From: Ministeria vibrans ATCC 50519
Taxonomy: Eukaryota > Opisthokonta > Filasterea
DNA length: 39,165 nucleotides
Direction: 5' to 3'
Assembly (NCBI GenBank): GCA_943704425.1
Contig: CALSCP010001494.1
Coordinates: 148,131-187,295 of the forward strand
The notes under the pieces are model-generated. The model saw only the letters and a list, made by a program, of their open reading frames with translations, was not told where the DNA came from and searched no databases. The position numbers were made by a program, and so were the translations under genes. This document shows positions 21,227 through 32,516 of the stretch, piece after piece. Numbering within the stretch: position 1 is the first letter of the stretch; the number at the start of each line of letters is the position of its first letter.

Positions 21227-22237
21227 TTATGAAGATTGAGCCCACTGCCAAGGCTGCGAACACGTCGGACACGTGTGTGCCTTTTCAAAGAAGCGTGTAC
21301 CGCAGTGCTCATGGACACGCGCGGGACAGTCGGGCGAGGGACAGCGAAAGGCGCGCACGACGAGAGTATGACACAACGCACACTCGTCAATGCCGTCGGT
21401 CGAGCGCACCAGGTCACTCAGTTCGAGTACTGTACGCACACCCACGCACAGCTCGTCGCTATCGTCCAGTTGCACCAGCCAGCCATCGGCAATCCATTTT
21501 GCACACAGCTCTTCGCATCGCTCGAGGCCACCGGTGACCGTTCGCTGCGAATCGAGATGCGACCGAAATTTTACCGCCTCCATTCGCGACAACGAACCCT
21601 CGTCGCTGCGCAGGATCTCTTCAATCTGTTTGGAGACAAATCCTCACCATCAGACACAGACACATACACAAGACACATACACAGACACAGTGACACAAGA
21701 CACAGCCACAGACATAGTGACACAGACACACAAACACATCGTACAATTTTCTTGAAGAATAAAACTTCAACGGGACTCAAGGAGGTTGCCAATTTAGCTC
21801 GTTCGTCATTGTGGGTGTTGGTCTGCGTCAAACAAAAGTCCAAGCAAGCGCGCCAGTGAGTGAAACGGTTTCAATAAGTCGCGCGCATCTTACAAAAACC
21901 CAAAACACATCGCCCGTGGCATTCTCGGCGCGCCCACTCTTGATGCCAAACCCAAACGGCTCGAGGTGGCGGTTGATGTGTGCAACAAAGGACTCAAGAT
22001 CTCGAAAGAGCTCTACAGAAAGATAAAGGTTAAAGCTCCACCAAAGATCGACCAGAATACCATTCCTATGGAATCCATCCTTTAGCCTCTCATAGAGACT
22101 GTGCATATCTTGGTCAGCCACAATCCTGAAGAGACAAAAAGGAAGAAGGGAGGGAGTTGATTCTGTTGAGCGTTAGTTGTGCTAACTTACCTTCGTGACA
22201 TGACTGCCTGTACCAGCAACCGATGCGCGTTCTCCAT
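21227..22237 (-). CDS. NSMCE1: NSE1, RING-like ubiquitin ligase subunit of the SMC5/6 complex
   Basis: Minus-strand exons 22237-22191, 22125-22061, 22012-21894, 21822-21745 and 21625-21227 give 235 residues. NSE1 binds NSE3 and NSE4 at the SMC5/6 heads and supports DNA repair. The N-terminal winged-helix part starts MENAHRLLVQAVMSRR and includes LESFVAHINRHLEPFGF and VFWVF. A second winged helix has CAKWIADGWLV. The C-terminal variant RING lies at about residues 185-226: ECALCHTLVV, FRCPSPDC, RVHEHC and HTCPTCSQPW, with all zinc ligands present. The 48-base intron 22060-22013 is a choice. Reading through it keeps the frame and would insert 16 mostly hydrophobic residues, which the family does not have at this point. 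Divergent from the first receptor gene. Confidence 0.88.
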
Positions 22238-22497
22238 CTCTGATGAGTCTGATCTCTGATCTTAATGATCAATAGTGAAAGTTGTGTGAAGTTGCTACTT
22301 GCTTATACAGAGATCAATAAAATATTCGAAAATTGGATCTTCATAATAAAAAATATAATTCTTAGCCCTATTCTCCACCTCACACTTCCCGCAGGCCTTC
22401 CCAGCTCTCAGGTTCAGTGGCGCACGTGTCACCTGGAGAATCCCTGGAACTGTGTTCTCCTTCATTTATTTATTTCCACACACACGTCTTGCTCGCC
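22238..22497. promoter_or_regulatory. Divergent region between NSE1 and the first adhesion receptor
   Basis: 260 bases between divergent ATGs. It is AT-rich close to NSE1 and more mixed, with a pyrimidine-rich CA-containing leader, close to the receptor ATG. No specific site was identified. Confidence 0.4.
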
Positions 22498-25400
22498 ATG
22501 GCGTGTAGCCTCTTACAACTCACTCGACTGCTGACCTTGAACGCACCTCGTTTGAGCGTGCTCGTATTAGTCGTCTGTCTCTGTCTCGGTATGTTAGTTC
22601 AGTCCCCACTGAAAACTCTGTGACGTCAAAAACGTTTCCCAATGCACAAAGTGCCATTCGGACTCAATGGCCCTCGCCGTGTATCACCCCCGACTCACAC
22701 TCGGTGTCTTAATGCCTCTGTGAAACCTCTCAGGCCCAACCGCGCTCGTTTTGCGGTGTAGTTTGTGTGTGCTGACGTCACTCTATGGCGTACTGACCTT
22801 TATTCGTTTTTTTTATTTTATTTCGACAGGCCCTTCGCCGTGCCAGGCTGAGGACAACGCCCCCATCGAATGTTTCAATGGCGGAACGGCGGTTGCGTCG
22901 TCGTGTGGACCAAACCAAAACAGGATTTTGGGCACAGACAGTGGAGAGTACAATTCGCACATTGAAGTTGACGCGTCAACTGGGCGCTACATACACATTG
23001 GCGACTCTGCAGGCGACTGGCCCGCCTCATCTATCCCCGACCCAAGTTCTCGCGGTGTTGTAATCAACGTTTACAGCCAGGTATTAACTTCGAATCATCT
23101 TATTGTTCAATTTGTGTCATATTCGATCGTCTCCTCTCTTTTGTAGGCCACAAACGCTCTCTTACTCACCGAAGTGTATGACAGTCACCTTTCGGACGTA
23201 GTCTACGACACTTTCATCTCGCCAAGCACGAGCCCTACTACATATTCTTCGATGCTCTACATTGGCGGCCGCACTGCAGGCGACTTTGGCGGACCTAACG
23301 CTGGTAGGAAACTGCCTGTGCGCCTCTTCCTGTTCTCATTTCAAATTGTTGTTTTTTTTTTCTTACTGGTTTGTAGGAGGCGACGATGCTTTTGTGATGT
23401 CTGTAAACATTCTCACGGGTGCGAAGGAGTTCGTTGCTCAAGAGGGCAGCGTTGCGGACGAAAGTGTGCGTGCTGTTGTTCATGACGCTGTCTCGGGTCT
23501 GACCTTTGCCTTTGGCTTCACCCTTGGTACGTCTGAGCGCACATATGCTACGTTTGCTTCCGTCTCACTCACTATATCTTTTTCTTGGTATTGTGTAGGG
23601 AATATGTTTCGCACATCTTTGGGTGGCGAAGACATGTTCATGTATTCTGTGAATGCGGCCGGTACACGTGTTCACTCACTACAGTGGGGCACGGTCGAGG
23701 ACGACGAAGGTCTGGCTCTGGCCATCGACAGTCCTCGCAACCGACTGTACGCACTAGGACGCACGCGCGGCCCTATTTACGGCACCACCTTTGGCAGCAA
23801 GGACATGCTTCTCATGCGCTTCGAGGCGTCTACCATGCTTCTCCTGGAAGCTGTTCGTCTTGGCGGTCCAGGCTCCGAAAATGGGTAAGAAATGAAAAAA
23901 AAAAAACAAAAAACAAAAAAACAAAGGCAAAAGCAAAAGATGTAATTTATAATAACAATAATAATTATTATTATGTAAATATGCTTATGTTTGATCAGGC
24001 AAACGATGGAACTTGATTCGTCAAACGAAGCCATCTTCATCGGAGGCTACACGAGCGACGACCTGTACGGAGGGATTAACAAAGGCATTGACGATGCCTT
24101 TGTTATGCGCGTCCGCATCCACGACCTCGCTGTCGTCTGGTGCAGTCTCATGGGCTCTGCCGGGTGCGTTCATGCCTTGCATAGTGTTGGAGTTATGTTT
24201 TGTCTTTTTTTCTAAACGATTTTTCTTTTGTAGTGACGAGAGTACCGAAGGGATTGCAATGGATTTTGGGTTGGGTCTTCTCTTTGCGACGGGTTGGACA
24301 GAACTTGATCTGTTTGACCCGACCCGCACCACAATGCACCCGCGTGACCACTTCCGTGCAACGCTTGACATCCACACGGGCGAGCTTGTCGATTCGTACC
24401 AGTGGGCGACCCTTCTCGACGCCGACGATCCCGATGTCGCTTGTGACGACCAGTCTCACACTGTGTACTACACCGGTGAGAATGAAAGGAGACGAAAGAA
24501 TTCACTGTGTGCTGATTGACCGGGGGGGGGGGTTTCTCTTTGTCATTGCTCATTAGGTTACACGGACAATGACCTTGCCGGGACAGGCGCTTCGCTTGGC
24601 GGTCATGACTTTGTGATCCGTTCGACTTGTCTTGCGCCCCTTGGCTACTGTAACTGTCCACCGGGCTATTATGGTCTTACCTGTGCCTCGAGTGCCTGCA
24701 ACGAAACAACGACCCCCTGTCAGAATGGAGGCACATGTGTCCCCTCCTCAAACCCCACCAACGGCAACACCACCTGTCTGTGCCCATCTGGCTATACAGG
24801 TCCCACCTGTTCGCAGGTGTTGCTGCCGTGCGAGTCGAGTCCGTGCCAAAACGGCGGCTCCTGTTTGGAGGGTTTTATTTTGGGGGGTACTTCAACTCTC
24901 TACTACGCGTGTGTTTGTATGGCGGGCTTTACAGGCGCCGAATGCCAGAACAACATCGACGAGTGTGCGTCGAGCCCCTGCCTCAATGGTGCGACGTGTG
25001 TTGATGGTGTCAATGGCTACTCGTGTACTTGTCCTGCGGGCTGGGAGGGCAATACCTGTGTTACCAATACGGACGAGTGTGCGTCGAATCCGTGCCCTAC
25101 TGCCGCGACCTGTATTGACATCGTCAATGGATATTCCTGTGTGTGCCAAGGACCATTTTCTGACGTCCTCTGCGACCCCGAATTGGACGAGTGCATATCA
25201 AACCCGTGCCAGAACGGTGCGTCATGTGTCGATGAACTCTACAGCTATTCGTGTACTTGTGCCGTTGGCTGGCAGGGAACTCTATGCGAGACGAATATCA
25301 ACGAGTGCGCGTCGACTCCGTGCCAAAACAATGGCGTGTGCGTGGACGAAGTCAATGGGTACACATGCGATTGTGTCGCAGGCTGGGAGGGCGCCCAGTG

Positions 25401-28400
25401 CCAGACCGATACCAACGAGTGCGCGTCGAATCCGTGCCAGAACGGCGGCGGATGTCTCAATGGTCCGGGCATATTCTTATGTGAATGCCCAAGTGGGTGG
25501 AATGGACCGATGTGCGAGATCAACGTTGACGAGTGCGCATCGAATCCATGTATCAACGCAGCTACGTGTGTCGACGGCGTCAATGGTTTCACATGCGTGT
25601 GTGTCGCGGGTTTCCACGGACCTGTGTGCCAGTTCCACACCAACGAGTGCGCGTCGACTCCGTGCCAGAACAATGGTGTGTGCGTGGACGAAGTCAATGG
25701 GTACGCATGCAGTTGTGTTGCGGGCTACGAGGGTACGCATTGTCAGACCAACATCGACGAGTGCGCGTCGACTCCGTGCCAGAACAATGGTGTGTGCGTG
25801 GACGAAGTCAATGGGTACACATGCAGTTGTGTTGCGGGCTACGAGGGTACGCATTGTCAGACCAACATCGACGAGTGCGCGTCGACTCCGTGCCAGAACA
25901 ATGGTGTGTGCGTGGACGAAGTCAATGGGTACACATGCAGTTGTGTTGCGGGCTACGAGGGTACGTATTGTCAGACCAACATCGACGAGTGCGCGTCGAA
26001 TCCGTGTCAGAACGGCGGCGCCTGCGTTGACTACGTCAACTCATACACGTGCCGCTGCATCACTGGCTACCACGGCGCTCAGTGCCAGACCGATACGAAC
26101 GAGTGCGCTTCGAATCCATGTATCAACGCAGCTACGTGTGTCGACGGCGTCAATGGTTTCACATGCGTGTGTGTCGCGGGTTTCCACGGACCTGTGTGCC
26201 AGTTCCACACCAACGAGTGTGCGTCGACTCCGTGCCAGAACAATGGTGTGTGCATGGACGAAGTCAATGGGTACACATGCAGTTGTGTTGCGGGCTACGA
26301 GGGTGCGCATTGTCAGACCAACATCGACGAGTGCGCGTCGAATCCGTGTCAGAACGACGGCGCCTGCGTTGATAACGTCAACTCATACACGTGCAACTGT
26401 GTCACTGGCTACCACGGCGCTCAGTGCCAGACCGATACCAACGAGTGCGCGTCGAATCCGTGCCAGAACAATGGCGTGTGTGTCGACATTGCGAATGGGT
26501 ACACATGCACTTGTGTCGCGGGCTGGGAGGGCGCCCAGTGCCAGACCGATACGAACGAGTGCGCATCGAATCCATGTATCAACGCAGCTACGTGTGTCGA
26601 CGGCGTCAATGGTTTCACATGCGTGTGTGTCGCGGGTTTCCACGGACCTGTGTGCCAGTTCCACACCAACGAGTGTGCGTCGACTCCGTGCCAGAACAAT
26701 GGTGTGTGCGTGGACGAAGTCAATGGGTACGCATGCAGTTGTGTTGCGGGCTACGAGGGTGCACATTGTCAGACCAACATCGACGAGTGCGCGTCGACNN
26801 NNNNNNGTGCCAGAACAATGGTGTGTGCGTGGACGAAGTCAATGGGTACGCATGCAGTTGTGTTGCGGGCTACGAGGGTACACATTGTCAGACCAACATC
26901 GACGAGTGCGCGTCGAATCCGTGTCAGAACGACGGCGCCTGCGTTGATAACGTCAACTCATACACGTGCAACTGTGTCACTGGCTACCACGGCGCTCAGT
27001 GCCAGACCGATACCAACGAGTGCGCGTCGAATCCGTGCCAGAACAATGGCGTGTGTGTCGACATTGCGAATGGGTACACATGCACTTGTGTCGCGGGCTG
27101 GGAGGGCGCCCAGTGCCAGACCGATACGAACGAGTGCGCATCGAATCCATGTATCAACGCAGCTACGTGTGTCGACGGTGTCAATGGGTATACCTGCTTA
27201 TGTGCCGTGGGGTTCCAAGGAGTCGTGTGCCAGGTCAACACCGACGAGTGCGCCTCTGCCCCTTGCCAAAACAACGGTGTGTGTGTCGATGGTATTGACG
27301 GCTTTGTCTGCGACTGTCTGACGGGCTTCCAGGGCACTCTCTGCCAGGTTAATACCGACGATTGCCCGTCGAATCGTTGCGAAAATGGCGCCACTTGTGT
27401 CGACGGCGTCGATGACTACACGTGCGCATGTGTTGCGGGATTTGAAGGCGATCTTTGCGCAACCAACACCAACGAGTGTGCCTCTAACCCGTGCCAAAAC
27501 ACCGGTGTGTGCGTTGACACAGTCAATGGTTACCAGTGTGCTTGTGTCACTGGCTACACGGGTGCATTGTGTCAGGTTGACATTGATGAGTGCGCGAGCA
27601 ATCCGTGCCAGCACAGCGGGAAATGCGTCAATCGTATTGGCGGCTTTTCGTGTGAGTGTGCGTACCATCACACGGGCGCGACGTGCGAAGAGATCAACAA
27701 GGATGTCGCCTCCGTGCTGGGCGTCTCATCAACTACCAACTCCACGAATCTCGTTTCGACGCTCGCCAATGTTACTGTGTCTTCTGAAAATATCGGTGCG
27801 TTTGCCGGAGTGGCTAAAAACCTGACGGAGGGCACGAGTGTCGAAGCTCTCTCCACGAGCGACATCTCTTCTGTGGTCAAGTTCCTCAACAAGACGCTTG
27901 GCGTGAGTCTCGCTTCCGTTAACGACGTCATCCTCACCGACCTGGTTGACGTGACCAGCAATCTGTTGCGCAGTCCGACCCTCGCACCGGGCAGCAGCGC
28001 TTCCACTTCTTCCGAAGCTGTGACCTTTCTCGAACAGTTTTCGGCCAATGCGCTGGGCACGCCCGTGTTGTGTGCAAGCGAAGCGGCCGTTACTCGCGTC
28101 TTGCGCTCGTCCGACGGCCAAATCGAAGCGTCAGCGATGTCACGAACGGGAGCGCAACTGAGCAACGGTGCTTCCTTTGAGCGCACCACCGACCGCGTAT
28201 CGCGCTTCTCTGTCTCCGAACAGGTTGCCGAGCACGTTAGTGCGACGGTGGGAGCTACAACGTGCACGCGCGTTGTACTCAATGCCATTGCTACCGCATC
28301 GTTCTTCCAAGCGAATACAGAGACGGAGGCGAGCGAGCTTGTCTCGAGCAATGTGTTCACCGTGACCTTTGTCGACCTGTTGTTGCCCAGTCCACTGCCC

Positions 28401-30188
28401 AACGGTGGTAATGTGACGCTTACCATGCAGACGAGTGTGGATACGTTGGAGGCGGACGATTCACAGCTGCGCTGTGCTGCCTGGGACTTTTCCACACGTC
28501 AGTGGTCCAGCGACGGCTGTGTGCTTGTCTCACGCGACGGTGTTAACGTCGTGTGCTCGTGCACCCACCTGACCAACTTTGCAGTGCTGTTCGACGTCAA
28601 TGGCAATGCGCACGACAGCAGTGCACTCACCGTGCTTTCGTACGTGGGTGTGGCACTGGCGATGATTGGCAGTGCCACCGTGATACTCGTGTACCTGCTG
28701 TTGCGCAAGCTGTGTACCCGTCCCGTCATACTTGTGCTCGTGTGCGCCGCCGCTATTTTTGTCACCGAGCTGATGTTCCTCGTCAACTCGCTGGCGTCCA
28801 AGTCGGCCTCCGTCACCGGCTGCTTTACACTGGGACTGCTCACGCACTACGCTCTCATGGCGCAATTTACAGCGCTGCTCTGCATTGGACTTGGCTTTCA
28901 CCGACTCCTCCACGATGCGCAGCCGCTGAGTCGTCAGATCCTCCACAGCATGGTAGCCGCCGTGTTCATTGCGCCCCTCTGCATTGTTGTGCTCTACATG
29001 GTGGTGCTGGCGGCTTTGCCCGACGCTAGTGTGTCGAGTGCGTACACAGACGTGTACGGCGATGGTCGCATCTGCTTTGTCTCCGGCACAGCGCGCCTTG
29101 CCTCCGCTGTCTTTGGTCCTGTTGCCGCGGTGCTTGCCATCAACGTGATACTGTGCACTCGCATTATTTTGTCGTTGCACGCCAAACAAAAGCAGCTGCC
29201 TCATAGTGCACGCGAGTCGCGCGTATCCGTTGCGCTGTCGCTGTCGATTCTGCTGGGCGCTAATTGGTTGTTTGCCATTGCGGTGGTGGCGCACTCGTCG
29301 GTGGTATGGCAGTACCTGTTTGTACTGGCGAATGGTGCGCTAGGCGTGTTCCTCTTTGTCAAGTACGCCCTGGCGCACAAGGTGCGCAAGGGCATGGGCG
29401 AGTTGGTGTCGTCATGGCGCCATCGTCGCTCGACCACTATCACGGCTCTTCCCACGAACAGCAAGGGCCGATCCAACACTTCGTTGTTGTCACGCTGGAA
29501 GAAGTCGGGCAAGAAGAGTGTCGATGATGTGTCAAGCAGCAGTCGGAGTGGATCTTTGGCGTCGTCGTCGCGGGGTGGCGGTCGTCGCGGTTCGTGCGAA
29601 CTCATTCTAGTGCAGGGAAGCGATAGGTCGCTGACATTGGGGCGTCTTGGACACCCACGCCTTGGCTCGAGCGAGCATGTGTCGCGTCGGACGGGTATGG
29701 AGCACGCGACGTGGGGCAGTGACTCGGAACTGGACAGCGTCTCTTTGGAGAGCATGCCGATGACGAGCCCACGCACACGTACTGGGCGCACCTCTACAAC
29801 CAACCTCACCGCAACGCTCCTTGAGAATGTGTGCTTTTCGCCTGCGAGCACACCCCGTGGTGGACGCCGCGGCACCGGCACGATCGATCCGTACACACCG
29901 GGCTCGGGATCTGAGGCGTTTAGTGCGAGTGCTCTTGAGACGAGTCAGGTGTGGGTGACCGATTCGAGCCTTGGCGACGCAGTGTCCTTTAGCGAGGCGC
30001 AACTGGGCGCCATGACGTCGCCACGCAATGGCGGTCGCACGCTGGGCCGTATGGGTCGTGGACGCAAGGCACTCGAGGATGAGATGTACGAGGTACCGTC
30101 TATCATGAAAGAGTTGGACGCCAGCTTTGCAGACCACCTGCAACACGACGTCATTGTGGGCGAAGACATGCCTTCCATTCGCGTGTAA
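22498..30188 (+). CDS. Adhesion-GPCR-like receptor 1: SBBP-like propeller, about 26 EGF modules, GPS, 7TM
   Basis: Exons 22498-22588, 22830-23080, 23147-23303, 23377-23526, 23599-23884, 23999-24163, 24234-24475 and 24557-30188; about 2322 residues if the N-gap stands for three bases. After a signal peptide come about six propeller blades with GGDDAFVMSVN-type and IFIGGYTSDDLYGG-type signatures (residues about 31-465). About 26 EGF modules follow (to about 1490), mostly Ca-binding (D/N-E-C-A-S-x-PC). A GAIN-like region then leads to a GPS with paired Cys/Trp (CAAWDFSTRQW, SSDGC) and CSCTHLTNFAVL, retaining the HL/T self-cleavage site. Seven helices follow (about 1800-2050), with TDVYGDGRICF in extracellular loop 2 and NWLFAI in TM6. 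The 270-residue tail is Ser/Arg-rich and ends SIRV, a possible class II PDZ ligand. It is predicted to sense adhesion or ligands at the cell surface; the ligand is unknown. Confidence 0.9.
25640..27240 (+). repeat. Recently amplified EGF-coding tandem array (114-base unit, 456-base higher-order unit)
   Basis: Each EGF module is 38 codons. Consecutive copies at about 25755 and 25869 are offset by exactly 114 bases and nearly identical. A larger unit of four modules recurs between 26095 and 26551 (456 bases). The next copy starts at 27126, 570 bases on (five modules) once the N-run is counted as three bases. Modules outside the array (24700-25600 and 27240-27690) are much more diverged. Confidence 0.9.
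26799..26806. other. Assembly gap (8 N) inside the EGF array
   Basis: The sequence before the gap ends TGCGCGTCGAC and resumes GTGCCAGAACAATG. Every neighbouring copy has TCC between these, so three bases would restore frame and period. Eight N break the frame, so the apparent frameshift of this receptor is artificial. The true gap could be 3 bases plus any number of 114-base units. Confidence 0.95.
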
Positions 30189-30361
30189 AACTATGTATTT
30201 TTAATTTTGTTTAATTCTATTAAAACAATAATAAAAATAGTAATAATTATATTAATAATTTATAATAATAATCATAATAATGATAATAAAATTAAAACAA
30301 AATCAGGAGGTCTGTATTCTCAACGGCTGGGCATAATAAAAACAAAGTCGATAGTCGATGC
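30189..30361. other. AT-rich convergent 3' region
   Basis: 173 bases between the stop codons of receptor 1 and the claudin-like gene, dominated by AATAAT-type simple sequence with several AATAAA or ATTAAA candidates in each direction. Confidence 0.6.
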
Positions 30362-31385
30362 TTATTGTGGTCTTTCGACAAACTTGGCAAACACAATAAC
30401 ACCGGCGAGGGAGAAGACAAACGCAACCCAGCCAAAGGCGTAGGCGGTGGATAGAGTGAAGTTGGGATAGGTTCCTGCGTAGCTGACAGTGAACGTTACG
30501 AGGGCCGTCAAGAGAAAGAGAGATGAGAGGACATGGCAGACGACTGACACTTTTATGGTATCTAAGGATAAAAAGACGTTGGTGCGCTGAGTTAGGGTGT
30601 TTATTAATATGTGCGTATGGAGTATGTCAGTGAGTTTGTCTGTGTCAGTGTGCGAGTGAGTGCGAGTGTGTCTGTGCCAGTGTGTGTGTGAGTGCGAATG
30701 TGTCTGTGTCAGTGTGTGTGTGTGAGTGCGAGTGTGTCCGTGTCAGTGTGTGTGTGAGTGCGAGTGTGTCTGTGTCAGTGTGTGTGTGTGAGTGCGAATG
30801 TGTCTGTGTCAGTGTGTGTGTGTGAGTGCGAGTGTGTCCGTGTCAGTGTGTGTGTGAGTGCGAGTGTGTCCGTGTCAGTGTGTGTGTGAGTGCGAGTGTG
30901 TCCGTGTCAGTGTGCGTGTGATTGCGAATGTGTCTGTGCCAGTGTGTGTGTGTGTGAGTGCGTGTGTGTGTGTGTGTGTATGTGTGTGTGTGAGTGCGTG
31001 AGTGCTTCGCGTGTGTTTTGTGTGCATAGAGACAGTCTGTCTGAACAGCATACCTTTTCCATTGCGATAAGCCAAAAACGAAGCAACGACAGTGGCAAAG
31101 GACGGAAACATAGTGAGGCACATGAATGCTTGAACAGCCTTGAACCAGGGGGGCAGTGCGGACAGCGTCAGGCTGCTGCACCCTTGCGTTGCGGAGACGG
31201 CGCACTACAGACCGAGTTCGCTTAATATTAATAAGTTATGGTGATCATCGGACACTGACCTGTCGCCACAAACCAATGTGGGTGTTGCCGTTTTCAATCC
31301 ACGAGGCCATGCCAAGCGAGATAACAACGGCGGTGAACGTGAGAACGGCGTAGAGCCATGAACCGACTGGTCGGAACTTCGGCAT
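30362..31385 (-). CDS. Claudin-superfamily (PMP22/claudin-like) tetraspan protein, 3 exons
   Basis: Minus-strand exons 31385-31260, 31204-31054 and 30561-30362 join in frame to 158 residues. The first extracellular loop carries the claudin-family signature W...GLW..C...C: SWIENGNTHIGLWRQC followed by AVSATQGC, with the GLWRQ/C junction split by intron 1. Four hydrophobic helices fit the fold: residues about 10-28; AFMCLTMFPSFATVV; VVCHVLSSLFLLTALVTF; and YAFGWVAFVFSLAGVIVF. Family members shape cell-cell or membrane barriers in animals; related fungal tetraspans sit in cell-surface domains. Which role applies here is unknown. The C-terminus (KFVERPQ) is very short and lacks the animal claudin PDZ ligand. 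Intron 2 is inflated by a minisatellite. The gene lies between two adhesion receptors, on the opposite strand. Confidence 0.8.
30610..31010. repeat. GT-rich minisatellite in claudin-like intron 2
   Basis: At least nine imperfect copies of a unit of about 30 to 34 bases built as GTGTGTGTGAGTGCGAGTGT followed by GTCYGTGTCA. It lies within the intron 30562-31053. The Thr/His reading frames across it are artefacts. Confidence 0.9.
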
Positions 31386-32516
31386 AATCCTGAGTTGAGA
31401 GAAAGAGAGAGAGAGAGAAAGGTTGAAGAACCAGTCGAGGGGGTAGGTCAGTTGGGTGTGAATAAGAATTAAGATGGCCCTACGAGGTGAGGAAAAGTAA
31501 ATGAGAGAGAAGTCAGTCGTCCGTCAGATGTGAGGGACAAGTGTGAATGCGACTAATAATATTATAATTATTTATAATAGTGACTAAAACACACGAAATA
31601 AACGAAGAGTATTACAACGCTTCCGCCATAGCTACGAGCCCCTTAAAATAAAAGTATGGAGTACCCCTGCTGACTTACTGCGACCCGCATACGATTTACA
31701 ACGGGTGTTTTCACAAATAATTAGGCAGAACAATTGGAAATTCGGAACTCAAAATCAAATCAAATCAAAAATCAAAAAATCTTTGACCTCTTGTCCCATC
31801 CTCCTCGTCCCCGCTCGTGTTCGCACACCGCTTATTACTCTCTTTCTTGTCCTCTGGTCCGGACACTGTCGTGCGAGAACTTGTTTGTTTTTTTCCAATT
31901 GTGTGCGTGAGGTAAATAGTCTCTTACTATACAGACGTCACAACTCTCCATACGCCCTTCCGTGCTCTTCCCATGCCAAAATATTCCCCACATACCACTT
32001 ATTTTATTGCCTCACGACCTTCTGTGCAAGCGCCAGCGTGATTTTCTCAACTCCGAGTGTGTTTGGTTCGGAACGGGCAAAAAAGAAAGCAAATTGGTGT
32101 TTCACTAACCGGCCGCCATTTCCGCGTGATTTCACCTGCCGCTCCACACACCACTTTTATCTTGTGCATGGGCACCACAGGAGAGAAAGAGACGCGTCGT
32201 ATTGGCGTTCGTTCGTTCTGGCTGGTTTTCGTCTGTGTGACGTATGCAACGCGGATGTTTGTTGTCTGGCTGGAAATCCACGCTTGTGTCGCTGTCTCGC
32301 TCTCTTCCCTGCTACTCAAACACATCAAAGATGCCATTGGTTGCGTTGCGTTCTCTTTTTGTTCTCTTCACACCAATTTCTTAAAAAGTTGGAACTTTTC
32401 CTTTAATTCTTTTTCTCTGTACATTTTTTCTCCTCACAAACTCACCGACACAACACACAATTCAACTTCACTCACCTCGCTCTCTCTATTGTCCTTCTCT
32501 CACCACAACAGAACTC
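31386..32516. other. Long divergent upstream region of receptor 2 and the claudin-like gene
   Basis: 1.1 kb without a convincing coding exon. A pyrimidine-rich stretch ending CACCACAACAG just before the receptor 2 ATG (about 32480-32511) looks like a splice acceptor, so a 5' UTR exon upstream is possible; a candidate donor GTGAGGTAAATA lies near 31907. Open frames here (for example about 32057-32590) have no family features. Confidence 0.5.

Noticed and set aside
24632-26947. 771-codon +frame rich in Arg/Thr/Ser over the EGF region
   Set aside because: An out-of-frame shadow of the periodic EGF repeats.
25640-27240. Regular direct repeats considered as a CRISPR-like or satellite array
   Set aside because: The period is 38 codons with conserved cysteines in frame; it is an EGF-coding array in a eukaryotic gene.
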